From contig NZ_AUFE01000021.1 of assembly GCF_000426345.1 (NCBI RefSeq), positions 1 through 64,000 of the forward strand: a stretch of DNA of 64,000 bases. The letters run 5' to 3'. Within the stretch, counting starts at the first letter, position 1; each line of letters opens with the position of its first letter. Source of the stretch: Cupriavidus phytohabitans (GTDB lineage: Bacteria > Pseudomonadota > Gammaproteobacteria > Burkholderiales > Burkholderiaceae). Shown here one piece after another: positions 6,807-16,959 of the stretch. Under the pieces are notes generated by a model. It was not told the DNA's origin, did not search any database, and saw only the letters and a program-made list of their open reading frames with translations. Position numbers and translations under genes: made by a program.

Positions 6807-9800
6807 ATGAATGCCCCCATGCCCCCCGATGCGGCCCGCCAGGCGCTGGCCGCTGTGTCGATCGATGACAAGTACGCGCTGGAGTCCGGCCGTGCCTATA
6901 TGAGCGGCGTACAGGCCCTGGTGCGCCTGCCGCTGCTGCAGCGCCGGCGCGATGCCGCAGCCGGCCACAACACCGCCGGCTTCATCTCCGGCTATCGCGG
7001 CTCGCCGCTGGGCACCTATGACCAGGCGCTGTGGCAGGCGCGCGAGCACCTGGCCGCGAGCGACGTAGTGTTCAAGCCCGGCGTCAATGAAGAACTCGGC
7101 GTCACGGCGGTCTGGGGCTCGCAGCAACTGGAGTTCGATGCCGCCAGCAAGAAGTTCGATGGTGTATTCGGCATCTGGTACGGCAAGGGCCCCGGCGTGG
7201 ACCGCAGCGGTGACGCGCTCAAGCACGCCAACCTGGCCGGCACCGCGCCGCTGGGCGGCGTGATCGCGCTGGCGGGCGACGACCACGTGTCCAAGAGCAG
7301 CACGCTGGCGCACCAGAGCGACCACACCTTCATGGCGTGCGGGCTGCCGGTATTCTTCCCGGCCAACGTGCAGGACATCCTTGACCTGGGCGTGCATGCC
7401 TTTGCCATGAGCCGCTTCAGCGGGCTGTGGTCGGGCATGAAGACGGTGCAGGAAGTGGTGGAATCGGGCGCCTCGGTGGTCACCGACGCCGACCGCGTGC
7501 GCATCGTGCTGCCGGAGGATTTCGCGCAACCCGGCGGCGGCCTGCATATCCGCTGGCCCGACGACCCGCTCGCCGCCGAGGCGCGCATGATGGAGTTCAA
7601 GTGGCCGGCGGCGCTGGCCTATGTGCGCGCCAACCGTCTCAACCGCAATGTGATCGAGGGGCCCGACGATCGCCTGGGCATCATCGCCAGCGGCAAGGCC
7701 TACAGCGACACGCGCCAGGCGCTGCTGGACCTGGGGCTGGACGATGCCACCTGCCGCGCCCTCGGCATCCGCCTGCACAAGGTCAGCGTGGTGTGGCCGC
7801 TGGAGCCGGACAGCGTGCGCGAATTCGCGCGCGGTCTGCGCGAGGTGCTGGTGGTCGAGGAAAAGCGGCCCGTGATCGAGCAGCAACTCAAGGACGAGCT
7901 CTATCACTACCCGCCCGCGGCGCGTCCCGCGGTGTTCGGCAAGTACCACCACGGTGACGGCAGCGTTGGCAATGGCGGCGAGTGGAGCCACCGCAAGCCC
8001 GCCGAAGACTGGCTGCTGCGCGCCAAGGCCGACCTGTCGCCGGCGCTGGTGGCCAAGGCCATCGCGCTGCGGCTGAAGGCACTGGGCGTGCCGGCCGACG
8101 TGGCCGCGCGCATGGACCGGCGCCTGCAGGAGATCGCCGCCGGCGAACAGGCCAGCGCGCAGGGCGACAGCCGCGCGACTGACCGCCTGCCCTGGTTCTG
8201 CCCCGGCTGCCCGCACAACACCAGCACGCGCGTGCCAGAGGGCTCCGTGGCGACCGCCGGCATCGGCTGCCACGGCATGGTGGTGTGGATGGACCGGTCC
8301 ACCACCTCGTGGTCGCAGATGGGCGGCGAAGGCGTGCACTGGATGGGCCAGGCGCCGTTCAGCAAGCGCGCGCACATGTTCGCCAACCTGGGCGACGGCA
8401 CCTACAACCACTCCGGGCTGCTGGCGGTGCGCCAGTCGATCCATGCCGGCGTGAACCTGACCTACAAGATCCTGTTCAACAGCGCCGTCGCCATGACCGG
8501 CGGCCAGCCGGTCGATGGCCAGCTCGACGTGCCGGCGATGACGCGCGAGCTGGCCGCCGAGGGTGCGCGCCAGATCGTGGTGGTGACGGATGAGCCGGGC
8601 AAGTACAAGGGCGTCGGCAACCTCGCGGCCGGCGTCACCGTGCGCCACCGCGACGAGCTGGACACCGTGCAGCGCGAACTGCGCGAGGTCGCCGGCGTGA
8701 CCGTGATCATCTACGACCAGGCCTGCGCCACCAAGAAGCGCCGCGAGCGCAAGCGCGGCACCATGGCCGACCCGGCGCGGCGCGTGGTCATCAACGAGCT
8801 GGTGTGCGAGGGCTGCGGCGACTGCTCGGTGCAGAGCAATTGCCTGGCGGTGCAGCCGGTCGAGACCGATTTCGGGCGCAAGCGCAAGGTCAACCAGGAC
8901 ACCTGCAACAAGGACTTCTCCTGCACCAAGGGCTTTTGCCCGAGCTTTGTCACGGTCGAAGGCGGCCAGCTGAAGAAGCCCGCGAACCCGGCCGGCGGCA
9001 AGGCCACGCCGCCGGCGATCCCGATGCCCACGCTGCCGGACGCCGGCAAGCCGCAGCGCATCGTGGTGGCGGGTATTGGCGGCACCGGCATCGTCACCAT
9101 CGGCGGCGTGCTCGGCATGGCCGCGCACCTGGAAGGCAAGGGCGTGATCACGCAGGACGCGACCGGCATGGCGCAGATGGGCGGCGCCACCTGGAGCCAT
9201 ATCCAGATCGCCGCCAGCCCCGATGCGCTGCACGCCAGCCGCGTCGACCTGGGCATGGCCGACCTGGTGATCGCCTGCGACACCGTGGTCGCGGCCAGCA
9301 AGGCAACGCTTGCCGCGATGTCGCCGGCACGGACCTATGTGGTGCTGAACAGCCACCTGACCCCGACCGCGGCCTTCGTGCGCAACCCCGACTGGGACCC
9401 GCAGGCCGGCGAGGCGGTGGCGCGCATCGCGCGCGCCGCAGGCGAAGGGCAACTGGCCAGCTTCGACGCCGAGCAGGTCGCCAGGCAGTTGCTGGGCCAG
9501 TCGATCTTCGCCAACCTGCTGCTGCTCGGCTATGCCTGGCAGCAAGGCAAGGTGCCGCTGTCGCACGCGGCGCTGATGCGCGCCATCGAGCTCAACGGCG
9601 TGCAGGTCGACAGCAACAAGGCGGCGTTCGAATGGGGGCGCCTGTGCGCGCACGATATGTCTCAACTGCAGTCGAGGCTGCCGTCGCAGCCGGCCGGCTC
9701 GCAGGTGATCCAGTTCGTGCGCAAGGTGCCGCTGGCGGAACTGGTGCGCAAGCACGCCGGGTTCCTGGCCGGCTACCAGAACCGGGCTTATGCGGCGCAA

Positions 9801-10391
9801 TACGAGTCGTTCGTCAGCCGCGTCAGCGCAGCGGAATCGGTCGTCGGCGGCACCCGCCTCAGCGAAGCCGTGGCCCGCTCACTGTTCAAACTGATGGCCT
9901 ATAAAGACGAATATGAGGTGGCGCGCCTGCACACCGGCGCCGCCTTCCGCGAGCAGATCGCGTCGATGTTCGAAGGCAAGGTCCGCCTGGTGCACCACCT
10001 CGCGCCGCCACTGCTGGCGCGCAGGAACAAGGACGGCGAACCGGTCAAGGGTGCTTACGGCCCATGGATGCGCAACGCCTTCGGCGTGCTGGCCCGCCTC
10101 AGGGGCCTGCGCGGCACGCCGTTCGATCCCTTCGGCTACACGCAGGAACGCAAGGAGGAACGCGCGCTGATCGGCGAGTACCGCCGCAGCATCGAAGCCT
10201 TGCTGCCGGCACTTTCCGCGCACAACCTCGAACTGGCACTGGAGATCGCGCGGCTGCCGCAGGAGATCCGCGGCTACGGCCACGTCAAGGCGCGCAACCT
10301 GGCCGCCACGCGCGCCCGCTGGGAGCGGTTGATGGCGCAGTGGCGCGCGGGCGGCACGCAGGCTCCGGCCCGCACCAGCGCGGCGGCATAG
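6807..10391 (+). CDS. Fused indolepyruvate ferredoxin oxidoreductase family protein
   Basis: A 1194-aa single-chain enzyme of the 2-oxoacid:acceptor oxidoreductase superfamily that would decarboxylate aryl or branched 2-oxo acids to acyl-CoA. The N-terminal pyrimidine domain includes FISGYRGSPLGTYDQ. The TPP domain contains WFCPGCPHNTST and NLGDGTYNHSGLLAV near residue 530. A cysteine-rich segment, CEGCGDCSVQSNC then CNKDFSCTKGFCP at about residues 670-715, binds Fe-S. A gamma-type domain starts at GIGGTGIVTIGGV and includes GMAQMGGATWSH. A helical C-terminal region completes the usual size of about 1150-1200 aa for the fused proteobacterial type. It has its own leader and is followed by a Bug transporter protein. 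Confidence 0.93.
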   Translation: MNAPMPPDAARQALAAVSIDDKYALESGRAYMSGVQALVRLPLLQRRRDAAAGHNTAGFISGYRGSPLGTYDQALWQAREHLAASDVVFKPGVNEELGVTAVWGSQQLEFDAASKKFDGVFGIWYGKGPGVDRSGDALKHANLAGTAPLGGVIALAGDDHVSKSSTLAHQSDHTFMACGLPVFFPANVQDILDLGVHAFAMSRFSGLWSGMKTVQEVVESGASVVTDADRVRIVLPEDFAQPGGGLHIRWPDDPLAAEARMMEFKWPAALAYVRANRLNRNVIEGPDDRLGIIASGKAYSDTRQALLDLGLDDATCRALGIRLHKVSVVWPLEPDSVREFARGLREVLVVEEKRPVIEQQLKDELYHYPPAARPAVFGKYHHGDGSVGNGGEWSHRKPAEDWLLRAKADLSPALVAKAIALRLKALGVPADVAARMDRRLQEIAAGEQASAQGDSRATDRLPWFCPGCPHNTSTRVPEGSVATAGIGCHGMVVWMDRSTTSWSQMGGEGVHWMGQAPFSKRAHMFANLGDGTYNHSGLLAVRQSIHAGVNLTYKILFNSAVAMTGGQPVDGQLDVPAMTRELAAEGARQIVVVTDEPGKYKGVGNLAAGVTVRHRDELDTVQRELREVAGVTVIIYDQACATKKRRERKRGTMADPARRVVINELVCEGCGDCSVQSNCLAVQPVETDFGRKRKVNQDTCNKDFSCTKGFCPSFVTVEGGQLKKPANPAGGKATPPAIPMPTLPDAGKPQRIVVAGIGGTGIVTIGGVLGMAAHLEGKGVITQDATGMAQMGGATWSHIQIAASPDALHASRVDLGMADLVIACDTVVAASKATLAAMSPARTYVVLNSHLTPTAAFVRNPDWDPQAGEAVARIARAAGEGQLASFDAEQVARQLLGQSIFANLLLLGYAWQQGKVPLSHAALMRAIELNGVQVDSNKAAFEWGRLCAHDMSQLQSRLPSQPAGSQVIQFVRKVPLAELVRKHAGFLAGYQNRAYAAQYESFVSRVSAAESVVGGTRLSEAVARSLFKLMAYKDEYEVARLHTGAAFREQIASMFEGKVRLVHHLAPPLLARRNKDGEPVKGAYGPWMRNAFGVLARLRGLRGTPFDPFGYTQERKEERALIGEYRRSIEALLPALSAHNLELALEIARLPQEIRGYGHVKARNLAATRARWERLMAQWRAGGTQAPARTSAAA

Positions 10392-10439
10392 GCAAAAGTC
10401 AAACGGCATTCCCCCCACAGACTGAAGACAGCGAACGGG

Positions 10440-10459
10440 CCCCGGCCGCGCGGCCGGGG
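10440..10459. repeat. 20-bp perfect GC palindrome
   Basis: CCCCGGCCGCGCGGCCGGGG lies 48 bp after the oxidoreductase stop and 31 bp before the Bug gene start. It could form a strong hairpin that shortens or stabilises the transcript. No U-run follows, so termination would not be intrinsic in the usual sense. Confidence 0.5.
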
Positions 10460-10490
10460 ATCCCACCCAGAGAAACAGCGAGGAGACACG

Positions 10491-11486
10491 ATGATGAAAA
10501 CCGTACTGAACCGCTTTGGCCGTGCCCTGGGCGCGATCGCGCTTGCCACCTCACTTGCCGCCTGCGCCACCGGTGCGCTGGCACAAGGCGGATATCCCGA
10601 CCGCCCGATCCGCATCATCGTGCCCTGGCCCGCGGGCGGCGGTGTCGACGCCGTCACGCGCACGGTGGCCGAGAAGATGAGCGCCAGCCTGGGCCAGCAG
10701 GTGATCGTCGACAACCGGCCCGGCGCCACCGGCAATATCGGCGCCGGCATGGGCGCGAAGGCGGCACCCGACGGCTACACGCTGCTGGTCGCCAGCGCGC
10801 CGATGGCGATCAATGCCAGCCTGCACAAGAACCTGCCGTTCGACCTGGGCAAGGACTTCGCGCCGCTGGGCCTGATGGCGAGCTCGCCCTACATGCTGGT
10901 GGTCAACCCCTCGGTGGCCGGGTCCGTCAAGGAACTGGTGGCGCGCGCCAGGGCGGAGCCTGGCAAGCTCAGCTATGCCTCGGTCGGCCCTGGCACGCAG
11001 CAGAACGTGGTCAGCGAGGTCTTCAAGGAAAGCGCCCATATCAACGTCGTGCACGCCCCCTACAAGGGTGGCCCGCAGGCGCTGACCGACATGGTGGGCG
11101 GACATATCCACATGATGTTCCACGGCGTGCCGGCGGTGATGCCGTTCGTCAAGGGCGGCCAGCTCAAGGCCATTGCCGTGGCGAGCAGGCAGCGCCTGCC
11201 GCTGTTCCCTGAGGTGCCGACCATGGCGGAGGCCGGCTTCCCCGGCATCGAGGCCAGCGAATGGTACGGCCTGGTGGCGCCGGCCGGCACGCCCAAAGAC
11301 ATCGTTGCGCTGCTCGGCAAGGAGATCGACAAGGCGCTGAACGCCCCCGGCGTGCGCCAGCAGCTGGCCAGCAAGGGCTACGACCCGGCCGCGCAAAGCT
11401 CGCCGGACCAGTTCGCCTCCTTCATGGCCGCCGAGCAGAAGAAGTGGGCGCTGGCGATCAAGGAAACCGGGTTCCGCCTGGAGTAA
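10491..11486 (+). CDS. Bug/TctC family tripartite tricarboxylate transporter substrate-binding protein
   Basis: A 331-aa periplasmic solute-binding protein. The signal peptide covers about residues 1-31, and GALA-QGGYPDRPIRIIVPWPAGGGVDAVTR is the standard mature start; LAAC just before it also makes a possible lipobox. Further blocks are VDNRPGATGNIGAG, YASVGPGTQQN, and FPEVPTMAEAGFPG. These proteins bind carboxylates and often act without a local permease, as here. The ATG-ATG start follows AGGAGACACG. Position after the 2-oxoacid oxidoreductase suggests an organic-acid ligand. Confidence 0.92.
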   Translation: MMKTVLNRFGRALGAIALATSLAACATGALAQGGYPDRPIRIIVPWPAGGGVDAVTRTVAEKMSASLGQQVIVDNRPGATGNIGAGMGAKAAPDGYTLLVASAPMAINASLHKNLPFDLGKDFAPLGLMASSPYMLVVNPSVAGSVKELVARARAEPGKLSYASVGPGTQQNVVSEVFKESAHINVVHAPYKGGPQALTDMVGGHIHMMFHGVPAVMPFVKGGQLKAIAVASRQRLPLFPEVPTMAEAGFPGIEASEWYGLVAPAGTPKDIVALLGKEIDKALNAPGVRQQLASKGYDPAAQSSPDQFASFMAAEQKKWALAIKETGFRLE

Positions 11487-11769
11487 GCGGCCGCCATCCC
11501 CCCATCGATCTCCACGACCAGCCGCTGCGGCAAAGCAGCGCCGCGCGGCGACCGGACTTAGCGGGTCAGGCCGGTTGCCGCGCCGGCGCTGCCCCGCCAT
11601 CATCCAGGCGGGCATCCACCGCTGCGCCGACATGCCACGACGGCGAGGCGCCGCTAGCTTCGCCCGCTCCCATTCCGCAATCATGCCTGCCCCTGCAACG
11701 GGGGCGACGCCTCCAAGGCCGTAACGATTAAGGGCTTTCCCGAGGGTTTCACCGTCGCTATTTCGCCGT

Positions 11770-11783
11770 GCGGAATACTCCGC
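11770..11783. promoter_or_regulatory. Palindrome A, operator candidate
   Basis: GCGGAATACTCCGC has 5-bp perfect arms around ATAC. It resembles palindrome B 73 bp downstream (centre to centre), which is close to seven DNA turns. Confidence 0.4.
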
Positions 11784-11842
11784 TGGTTTCCTTGACGATG
11801 CCGCGAAGCCTATGCAAAAGTCGGTGAAAACGAACGACCGTG

Positions 11843-11856
11843 CGGGAATATTCCCG
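11843..11856. promoter_or_regulatory. Palindrome B, operator candidate
   Basis: CGGGAATATTCCCG is a perfect 14-bp palindrome in the leader of the liv region and shares the GGAATA core with palindrome A. A dimeric repressor site is likely; the protein is unknown. Confidence 0.45.
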
Positions 11857-11950
11857 ACACCTCGTCACCGGGCTTTTCGCTGCCGCCGACGGCACAGCGG
11901 CGCCCGGCAAGCCGGGCGGCCACGTTGCCGCATCGCACAGGAGACAGCCC

Positions 11951-12079
11951 ATGCATTATCCGAACCGCGCGTCCGCGCATCCGCCCCGTAACCGCTACGG
12001 CGCGACCCCGACCACGCCGACCGGCCCACGCCAGCCAGGCGCTGGCGCCCGCCGTCCGGCGCGCACTCCGCGCGCCTGA
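11951..12079 (+). CDS. Possible 42-aa basic, proline-rich peptide
   Basis: ATG at 11951 is preceded by AGGAGACAGCCC, the same ribosome-site style as binding-protein genes in this window. The product starts MHYPNRASAHPPRNRYGATP and is rich in Pro, Arg and Ala, with no domain or signal peptide. It could be a leader peptide for liv expression or a relic of a lost gene start. Low confidence that it is translated. Confidence 0.25.
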   Translation: MHYPNRASAHPPRNRYGATPTTPTGPRQPGAGARRPARTPRA

Positions 12080-12195
12080 TCCATACGCCCCGAATTCTTG
12101 CGTGGCAGCGCGCGGCGCTGCCGCGAGAGATCACGCGCGGCGCCTTGCCGGCGCGTGCCTGGATTTCCGATTCGCGAACCGCATGAGGTAACCCC

Positions 12196-13059
12196 GTGGC
12201 ATTGTTCCTTCAACAGATACTCAACGGCCTGACGCTGGGCGGCGTCTACAGCCTGGTGGCGCTTGGCCTGACCCTGGTCTACGGCATCCTGCACGTGCCC
12301 AATTTCGCGCACGGCGCGTTCTACATGGCCGGCGCCTATGTGTCGTACTACCTGATGACGACGCTGGGCGTGAACTACTGGCTGGCGATGGTGGGCGCCG
12401 CGCTGGTGGTGGCGGCCCTGTCGATGCTGGCCGACCGGCTGGTGTTCCATCCGCTGCGCAACTCGCCCGAACTGCACGACATGATCGCGGCCATCGGCAT
12501 CCTGCTGTTCCTGGAAGCCGGCGCGCAGGCGCTGTGGGGCGCGGACTTCCATCGCATGCCGACACCGTATGGCCAGATCGTCGATATCTTCGGCCTGACC
12601 GCGCCGCTGCAGCGCCTGCTGATCATCGGCGCCGCGTTCGCGCTGATGGTGCTGCTGCACCTGTTCCTCACGCGCACCATGACCGGCGCCACCATCATGG
12701 CAATGGCGCAGAACCGCGACGGCGCCGCGCTGGTCGGCATCGATGCCACGCGCGTCACGCTGCTGGTCTTTGCCATCTCCGGCGCCCTGGCCGCGATCGC
12801 CGCCACGCTGTACGCGCCGATCAACCTGGTCTACCCGAGCATGGGCAACCTGGTGATCACCAAGGCCTTCGTCATCATCATCCTGGGCGGCATGGGCAGC
12901 ATCCCCGGCGCCATCGTCGGCGGGCTGATCATCGGCATGGCCGAGAGCTTCGGCGGCTTCTACGTTTCCACCGACTACAAGGACATCATCGCCTTCGTGC
13001 TGCTGGTGGTGATCCTGTCGATCCGGCCGCAGGGCCTGTTTGCCGGCAAGGCAGCCTGA
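12196..13059 (+). CDS. livH: Branched-chain amino acid-type ABC importer permease LivH
   Basis: A 287-aa inner-membrane permease with about eight hydrophobic helices. The start FLQQILNGLTLGGVYSLVALGLTLVYG and the block GGMGSIPGAIVGGLIIGMAE near residue 233 are typical of LivH. The start codon is GTG at 12196 with GAGGT upstream. First gene of livHMGF; it would pair with LivM to form the channel for amino acids or similar amides and acids delivered by the periplasmic protein encoded at 15658. Confidence 0.92.
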   Translation: MALFLQQILNGLTLGGVYSLVALGLTLVYGILHVPNFAHGAFYMAGAYVSYYLMTTLGVNYWLAMVGAALVVAALSMLADRLVFHPLRNSPELHDMIAAIGILLFLEAGAQALWGADFHRMPTPYGQIVDIFGLTAPLQRLLIIGAAFALMVLLHLFLTRTMTGATIMAMAQNRDGAALVGIDATRVTLLVFAISGALAAIAATLYAPINLVYPSMGNLVITKAFVIIILGGMGSIPGAIVGGLIIGMAESFGGFYVSTDYKDIIAFVLLVVILSIRPQGLFAGKAA

Positions 13060-13069
13060 GGAGTACGAC

Positions 13070-14099
13070 ATGAAAGCACTGCAAGGAAAGACCGGCTGGA
13101 TGCTGCTGCTGGCCCTGGCCATCGCGTTCCCGCTGGTCACGCCCAACAGCTACTACCTGACCGTGATGACGCTGGCCTTCATCTATGCCATCGCCACGCT
13201 CGGACTCAACCTGATCACCGGCTACACCGGCCAGCTCAACCTCGCGCACGGCGGCTTCATGGCGATCGGCGCCTACACGCTGGGCATCCTGACCGTGGAC
13301 CACCAGGTGCCGTTCTGGCTCGCATTCGTGCTGGCCGGCGTGGTCTGCATGGTGCTGGGCTACGTGGTCGGCGTGGTGTCGCTGCGGCTGAAGGGCCATT
13401 ACTTCTCGATCTTCACCATGTGCATCGGCTACATCATCTACCTGGTGATCGAGAAGTGGGAAAGCCTGACGCACGGCACCGTGGGACTGATCGGCATTCC
13501 GGTGCCGGCGGCGATCGGACCGCTCGCGTTCGACGGCGTGCAGGCGCAGTACTACCTGGTGCTGTGCTTCCTGGCCGTGGGCACGTTCCTGATGCACCGG
13601 ATCGTCACCTCGCTGCTGGGCCGCAGCTTCATGGCCGTGCGCAACAGCGATGCGCTGGCCGAAGCGCTGGGCATCAACCTGATGCGCACCAAGGTGCTGT
13701 CGTTCGTGCTGTCGGTGGGTTACGCCGGTTTTGCCGGCGCACTGTACGCCGGCCAGGTGCGCTTCCTGGGACCGGACATCGCCCGCACCGACCTGACCTT
13801 CGACATGGTGATGTCGATGCTGGTGGGCGGCATCGGGACCATCTTCGGGCCGCTGCTGGGCGCGGTGCTGGTGCCGTGGATCACGCAGTCGCTGCAGTTC
13901 ATGCAGGACTACCGCATGCTGGTGTTCGGCCCGGTTCTGATCCTGCTGATCATCTTCGTGCCGGACGGCATCGTGGGTTCTTTCCTGAAGAAGCAGGCGC
14001 GCAAGGCCGCCGCCGCACGCCGCGGCAAGCCCACGCAGCCCGTGCAGCCCGCCGCTGCCGGCAATAACGCTGTCCCGACCACCCGCGCCGGAGCCGACC

Positions 14100-14107
<8 letters not shown>
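13070..14107 (+). CDS. livM: Branched-chain amino acid-type ABC importer permease LivM
   Basis: A 345-aa inner-membrane permease. It shows GLNLITGYTGQLNLAHGGFMAIGAYT at about residue 45 and GGIGTIFGPLLGAVLVPWI at about residue 254, both standard for LivM. The start is ATG at 13070, 7 nt after GAGGAG that overlaps the livH stop; a longer upstream reading frame is not needed. The last 35 residues form an Ala/Arg/Pro-rich cytoplasmic tail without a known role. The end overlaps livG by 8 bp. Confidence 0.92.
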
Positions 14108-14850
<743 letters not shown>

Positions 14851-14864
<14 letters not shown>

Positions 14865-15558
14865 ACGCGTATCGCTGTCGTACGGCAGCTTCCGCGCCCT
14901 CGACAACATCACGCTGCACGCCGGCGCCGGCGAGCTGGTGGTGCTGCTGGGCGCCAACGGTGCCGGCAAGAGCTCGATCTTCCTGGCGATGAGCGCGATC
15001 CACCGCATCAGCGGCGGCAGCATGCGCTTCGAAGGGCGCGAGCTGTCGGGCATGAAGCCGTCGCAGATCGTGCAGGCGGGACTGGTGCATTGCCCTGAGG
15101 GGCGCAAGCTCTTTCCGGCGATGAGCGTGGAGAAGAACCTGGTGCTGGGTGCGTATGTGCATCGGCGCGACGGGGCGGGGATCCGCAAGACGCTGGAGGA
15201 AGTCTATGAACTCTTCCCGATCCTGAAGCAGAAGAAGGACGACCCCGCCGGCTCGCTGTCGGGCGGCCAGCAGCAGATGGTGGCACTGGGCCGCGCGCTG
15301 ATGAGCCGGCCGCGCGCGCTGCTGCTGGACGAGCCGTCGCTGGGGCTGGCGCCGCTGGTGGTCAAGCAGATGTTCGAGATCATCCAGCGCATCAACCGCG
15401 CGGGGACCACGGTGTTGCTGGCGGAGCAGAACGCCTACGCGGCGCTGGGAATCGCCCATCGCGCGTATGTGATCGAGAGCGGGAAGATCGTGATGGAGGG
15501 GGACAGGGATACGTTGCTGAGGGATGAGGGGATTCGGAAGGCGTATATCGGCGGGTAG
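14851..15558 (+). CDS. livF: ABC importer ATPase LivF
   Basis: A 235-aa ATPase, partner of LivG. Walker A is GANGAGKSS, the signature SLSGGQQQMVALGRAL is intact, and Walker B is LLLDEPSLGL. The switch histidine is replaced by Gln in LLAEQNA, as is usual for LivF. The start MLQLERVSLSYGS at 14851 fits the family and overlaps livG by 14 bp; a 10-residue upstream extension is unlikely. The 3' end is followed by a strong hairpin before the binding-protein gene. Confidence 0.9.
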
Positions 15559-15566
15559 GTTTCACT

Positions 15567-15590
15567 CCCTCTCCCGCAAGCGGGAGAGGG
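15567..15590. terminator. Strong hairpin between livF and the binding-protein gene
   Basis: CCCTCTCCCGC and GCGGGAGAGGG form an 11-bp perfect stem with AA between them, starting 9 bp after the livF stop. The following bases are purine-rich (GAGAAAACAG), not a U-run. It may act as a 3' stabiliser or partial stop that sets a different mRNA level for livF and the binding protein. The same type of sequence occurs as dispersed intergenic hairpins in related bacteria. Confidence 0.5.
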
Positions 15591-15657
15591 GAGAAAACAG
15601 AGGGGTCATTGAAGACAACCGCAACTGACAAGCGCAGTACATCCAGGAGACATAGCA

Positions 15658-16830
15658 ATGCAAAGCAACATCATGCGCCGTATCTTCCCGCTGGCCGCCA
15701 CCGCCGTGGCCGCGATGCTGGCTTCGGGCGCCGCGCTGGCGCAGGAAGTCGTCAAGATCGGCTATACCGGCCCGCTGTCCGGCGGCGCCGCGCTGTATGG
15801 CAAGAACGTGCTGTCGGGCGTGCAGATGGCGGTGGATGAAATCAACGCCGCCGGGCTCGAAGTCAAGGGCAAGAAGGTCAAGCTGGAAGTGGTGGCGCTC
15901 GACGACAAGTACTCGCCCGCCGAGGCCGCCATCAACGGCCGCCGGCTGGTGCAGCAGCACAAGACCGCGGCGATCTTCGTGCCGCACTCGGGCGGCATCT
16001 TCGCGCTGCAGGCCTTCAACGAGCAGGAAAAATTCATGGTGATGGCCTATTCCAGCGTGCCGCGCATCACCGATGCGGGCAACAAGCTGACCATCCGCAT
16101 CCCGCCGGCCTACACCGGCTATATCGAGCCGTTCATCAAGGCGCAGATGAAGCGCTATGGCAAGAACGTGGCGCTGACGCCGGCCGACCACGACTATGCC
16201 AAGGCCTGGGTGCAGGCCTTCGTGCCGGCCTGGGAATCCGCCGGCGGCAAGGTGGTGGCCAATAACCCGATGTCGTACACCAAGGCCACCGACTTCTACA
16301 GCGGCGTGTCGCGCGCCATCAGCGAGAAGCCGGACGTGATGTTCGTCGGCGGCCCGTCCGAGCCGACCGCGCTGGTGGTCAAGCAGGCGCGCGAACTGGG
16401 CTTCAAGGGCGGCTTTATCGTGATGGACCAGGCCAAGATGGACGAGATGGCCAGGGTCACCAACGGGCTGTCGATGCTGGAGGGCTCGATCGGCGTGCTG
16501 CCGCTGGTCAACGACAACCGCCCGGCGGCGCAGGCGTTCAATGCCAAGTACAAGAAGCTGCATGACGGCCGCGATGCGACCACCGAGATGTCGCTGAACT
16601 ACACCATGGTCTATGCGCTGGCCGGCGCCATGAAGCTGGCGGGCTCCACCAGCGATGCCGCGGCGATCCGCGCAAAGATGCCCGACGCGGTGAAAGGGCT
16701 GGCCAAGGAGGTCAATCCCAATGAAGTCGATGGTATCGACGCCAAGGGTGGCTCGATGGCCGATACCGTGGTCGGCTGGGTGCAGAACGGCAAGATCTCG
16801 CAGGTGCGCCTGTCCGAGCTGGCCAAATAA
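15658..16830 (+). CDS. Branched-chain amino acid ABC transporter substrate-binding protein
   Basis: A 390-aa periplasmic binding protein of the Leu/Ile/Val (type I) class. The signal peptide runs to [25 protein letters not shown] at about residue 29. The family blocks [21 protein letters not shown] and [13 protein letters not shown] follow. It is the last gene of the liv cluster rather than the first, about 100 bp after livF with a hairpin between them. Ligand specificity (Leu/Ile/Val, aromatic acids, amides) cannot be read from sequence. A clear terminator follows. Confidence 0.92.
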   Translation: MQSNIMRRIFPLAATAVAAMLASGAALAQEVVKIGYTGPLSGGAALYGKNVLSGVQMAVDEINAAGLEVKGKKVKLEVVALDDKYSPAEAAINGRRLVQQHKTAAIFVPHSGGIFALQAFNEQEKFMVMAYSSVPRITDAGNKLTIRIPPAYTGYIEPFIKAQMKRYGKNVALTPADHDYAKAWVQAFVPAWESAGGKVVANNPMSYTKATDFYSGVSRAISEKPDVMFVGGPSEPTALVVKQARELGFKGGFIVMDQAKMDEMARVTNGLSMLEGSIGVLPLVNDNRPAAQAFNAKYKKLHDGRDATTEMSLNYTMVYALAGAMKLAGSTSDAAAIRAKMPDAVKGLAKEVNPNEVDGIDAKGGSMADTVVGWVQNGKISQVRLSELAK

Positions 16831-16870
16831 GATGTCCAGACAGGCTGGCCCAAAAAAGCTCGCCTGAAAT

Positions 16871-16902
16871 GCCCCGCAGGCCACGCGGCCTGCGGGGCTT
16901 TT
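16871..16902 (+). terminator. Intrinsic terminator of the liv cluster
   Basis: GCCCCGCAGGCC and GGCCTGCGGGGC form a 12-bp perfect stem with an ACGC loop, followed by TTTTTC. It lies 40 bp after the binding-protein stop. Confidence 0.9.
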
Positions 16903-16959
16903 TCTTTTGGCAGGCAGCCGATAGGATCCGGCTTACGCGTCTCAGTTGGAGGAAAGCCG

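Larger units (their letters stand above)
11487..12195. other. 709-bp intergenic region before the liv operon
   Basis: There is no convincing gene, but three notable elements: two related palindromes (11770-11783 and 11843-11856) and a short ORF with a good ribosome site (11951-12079). The end carries GAGGT, 5 nt before the GTG start of livH. Operon promoters probably lie here, but no clear -35/-10 pair was found. Confidence 0.6.

Noticed and set aside
6786-9800. 1004-aa open frame on the minus strand
   Set aside because: It is antisense to the 2-oxoacid oxidoreductase gene, whose domains are clear. The product is His/Arg/Ala-rich with no domain, as expected from GC-rich codon bias.
12110-12130. 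Sigma-54 promoter before livH
   Set aside because: TGGCAG is present, but the GC element is not at the right spacing.
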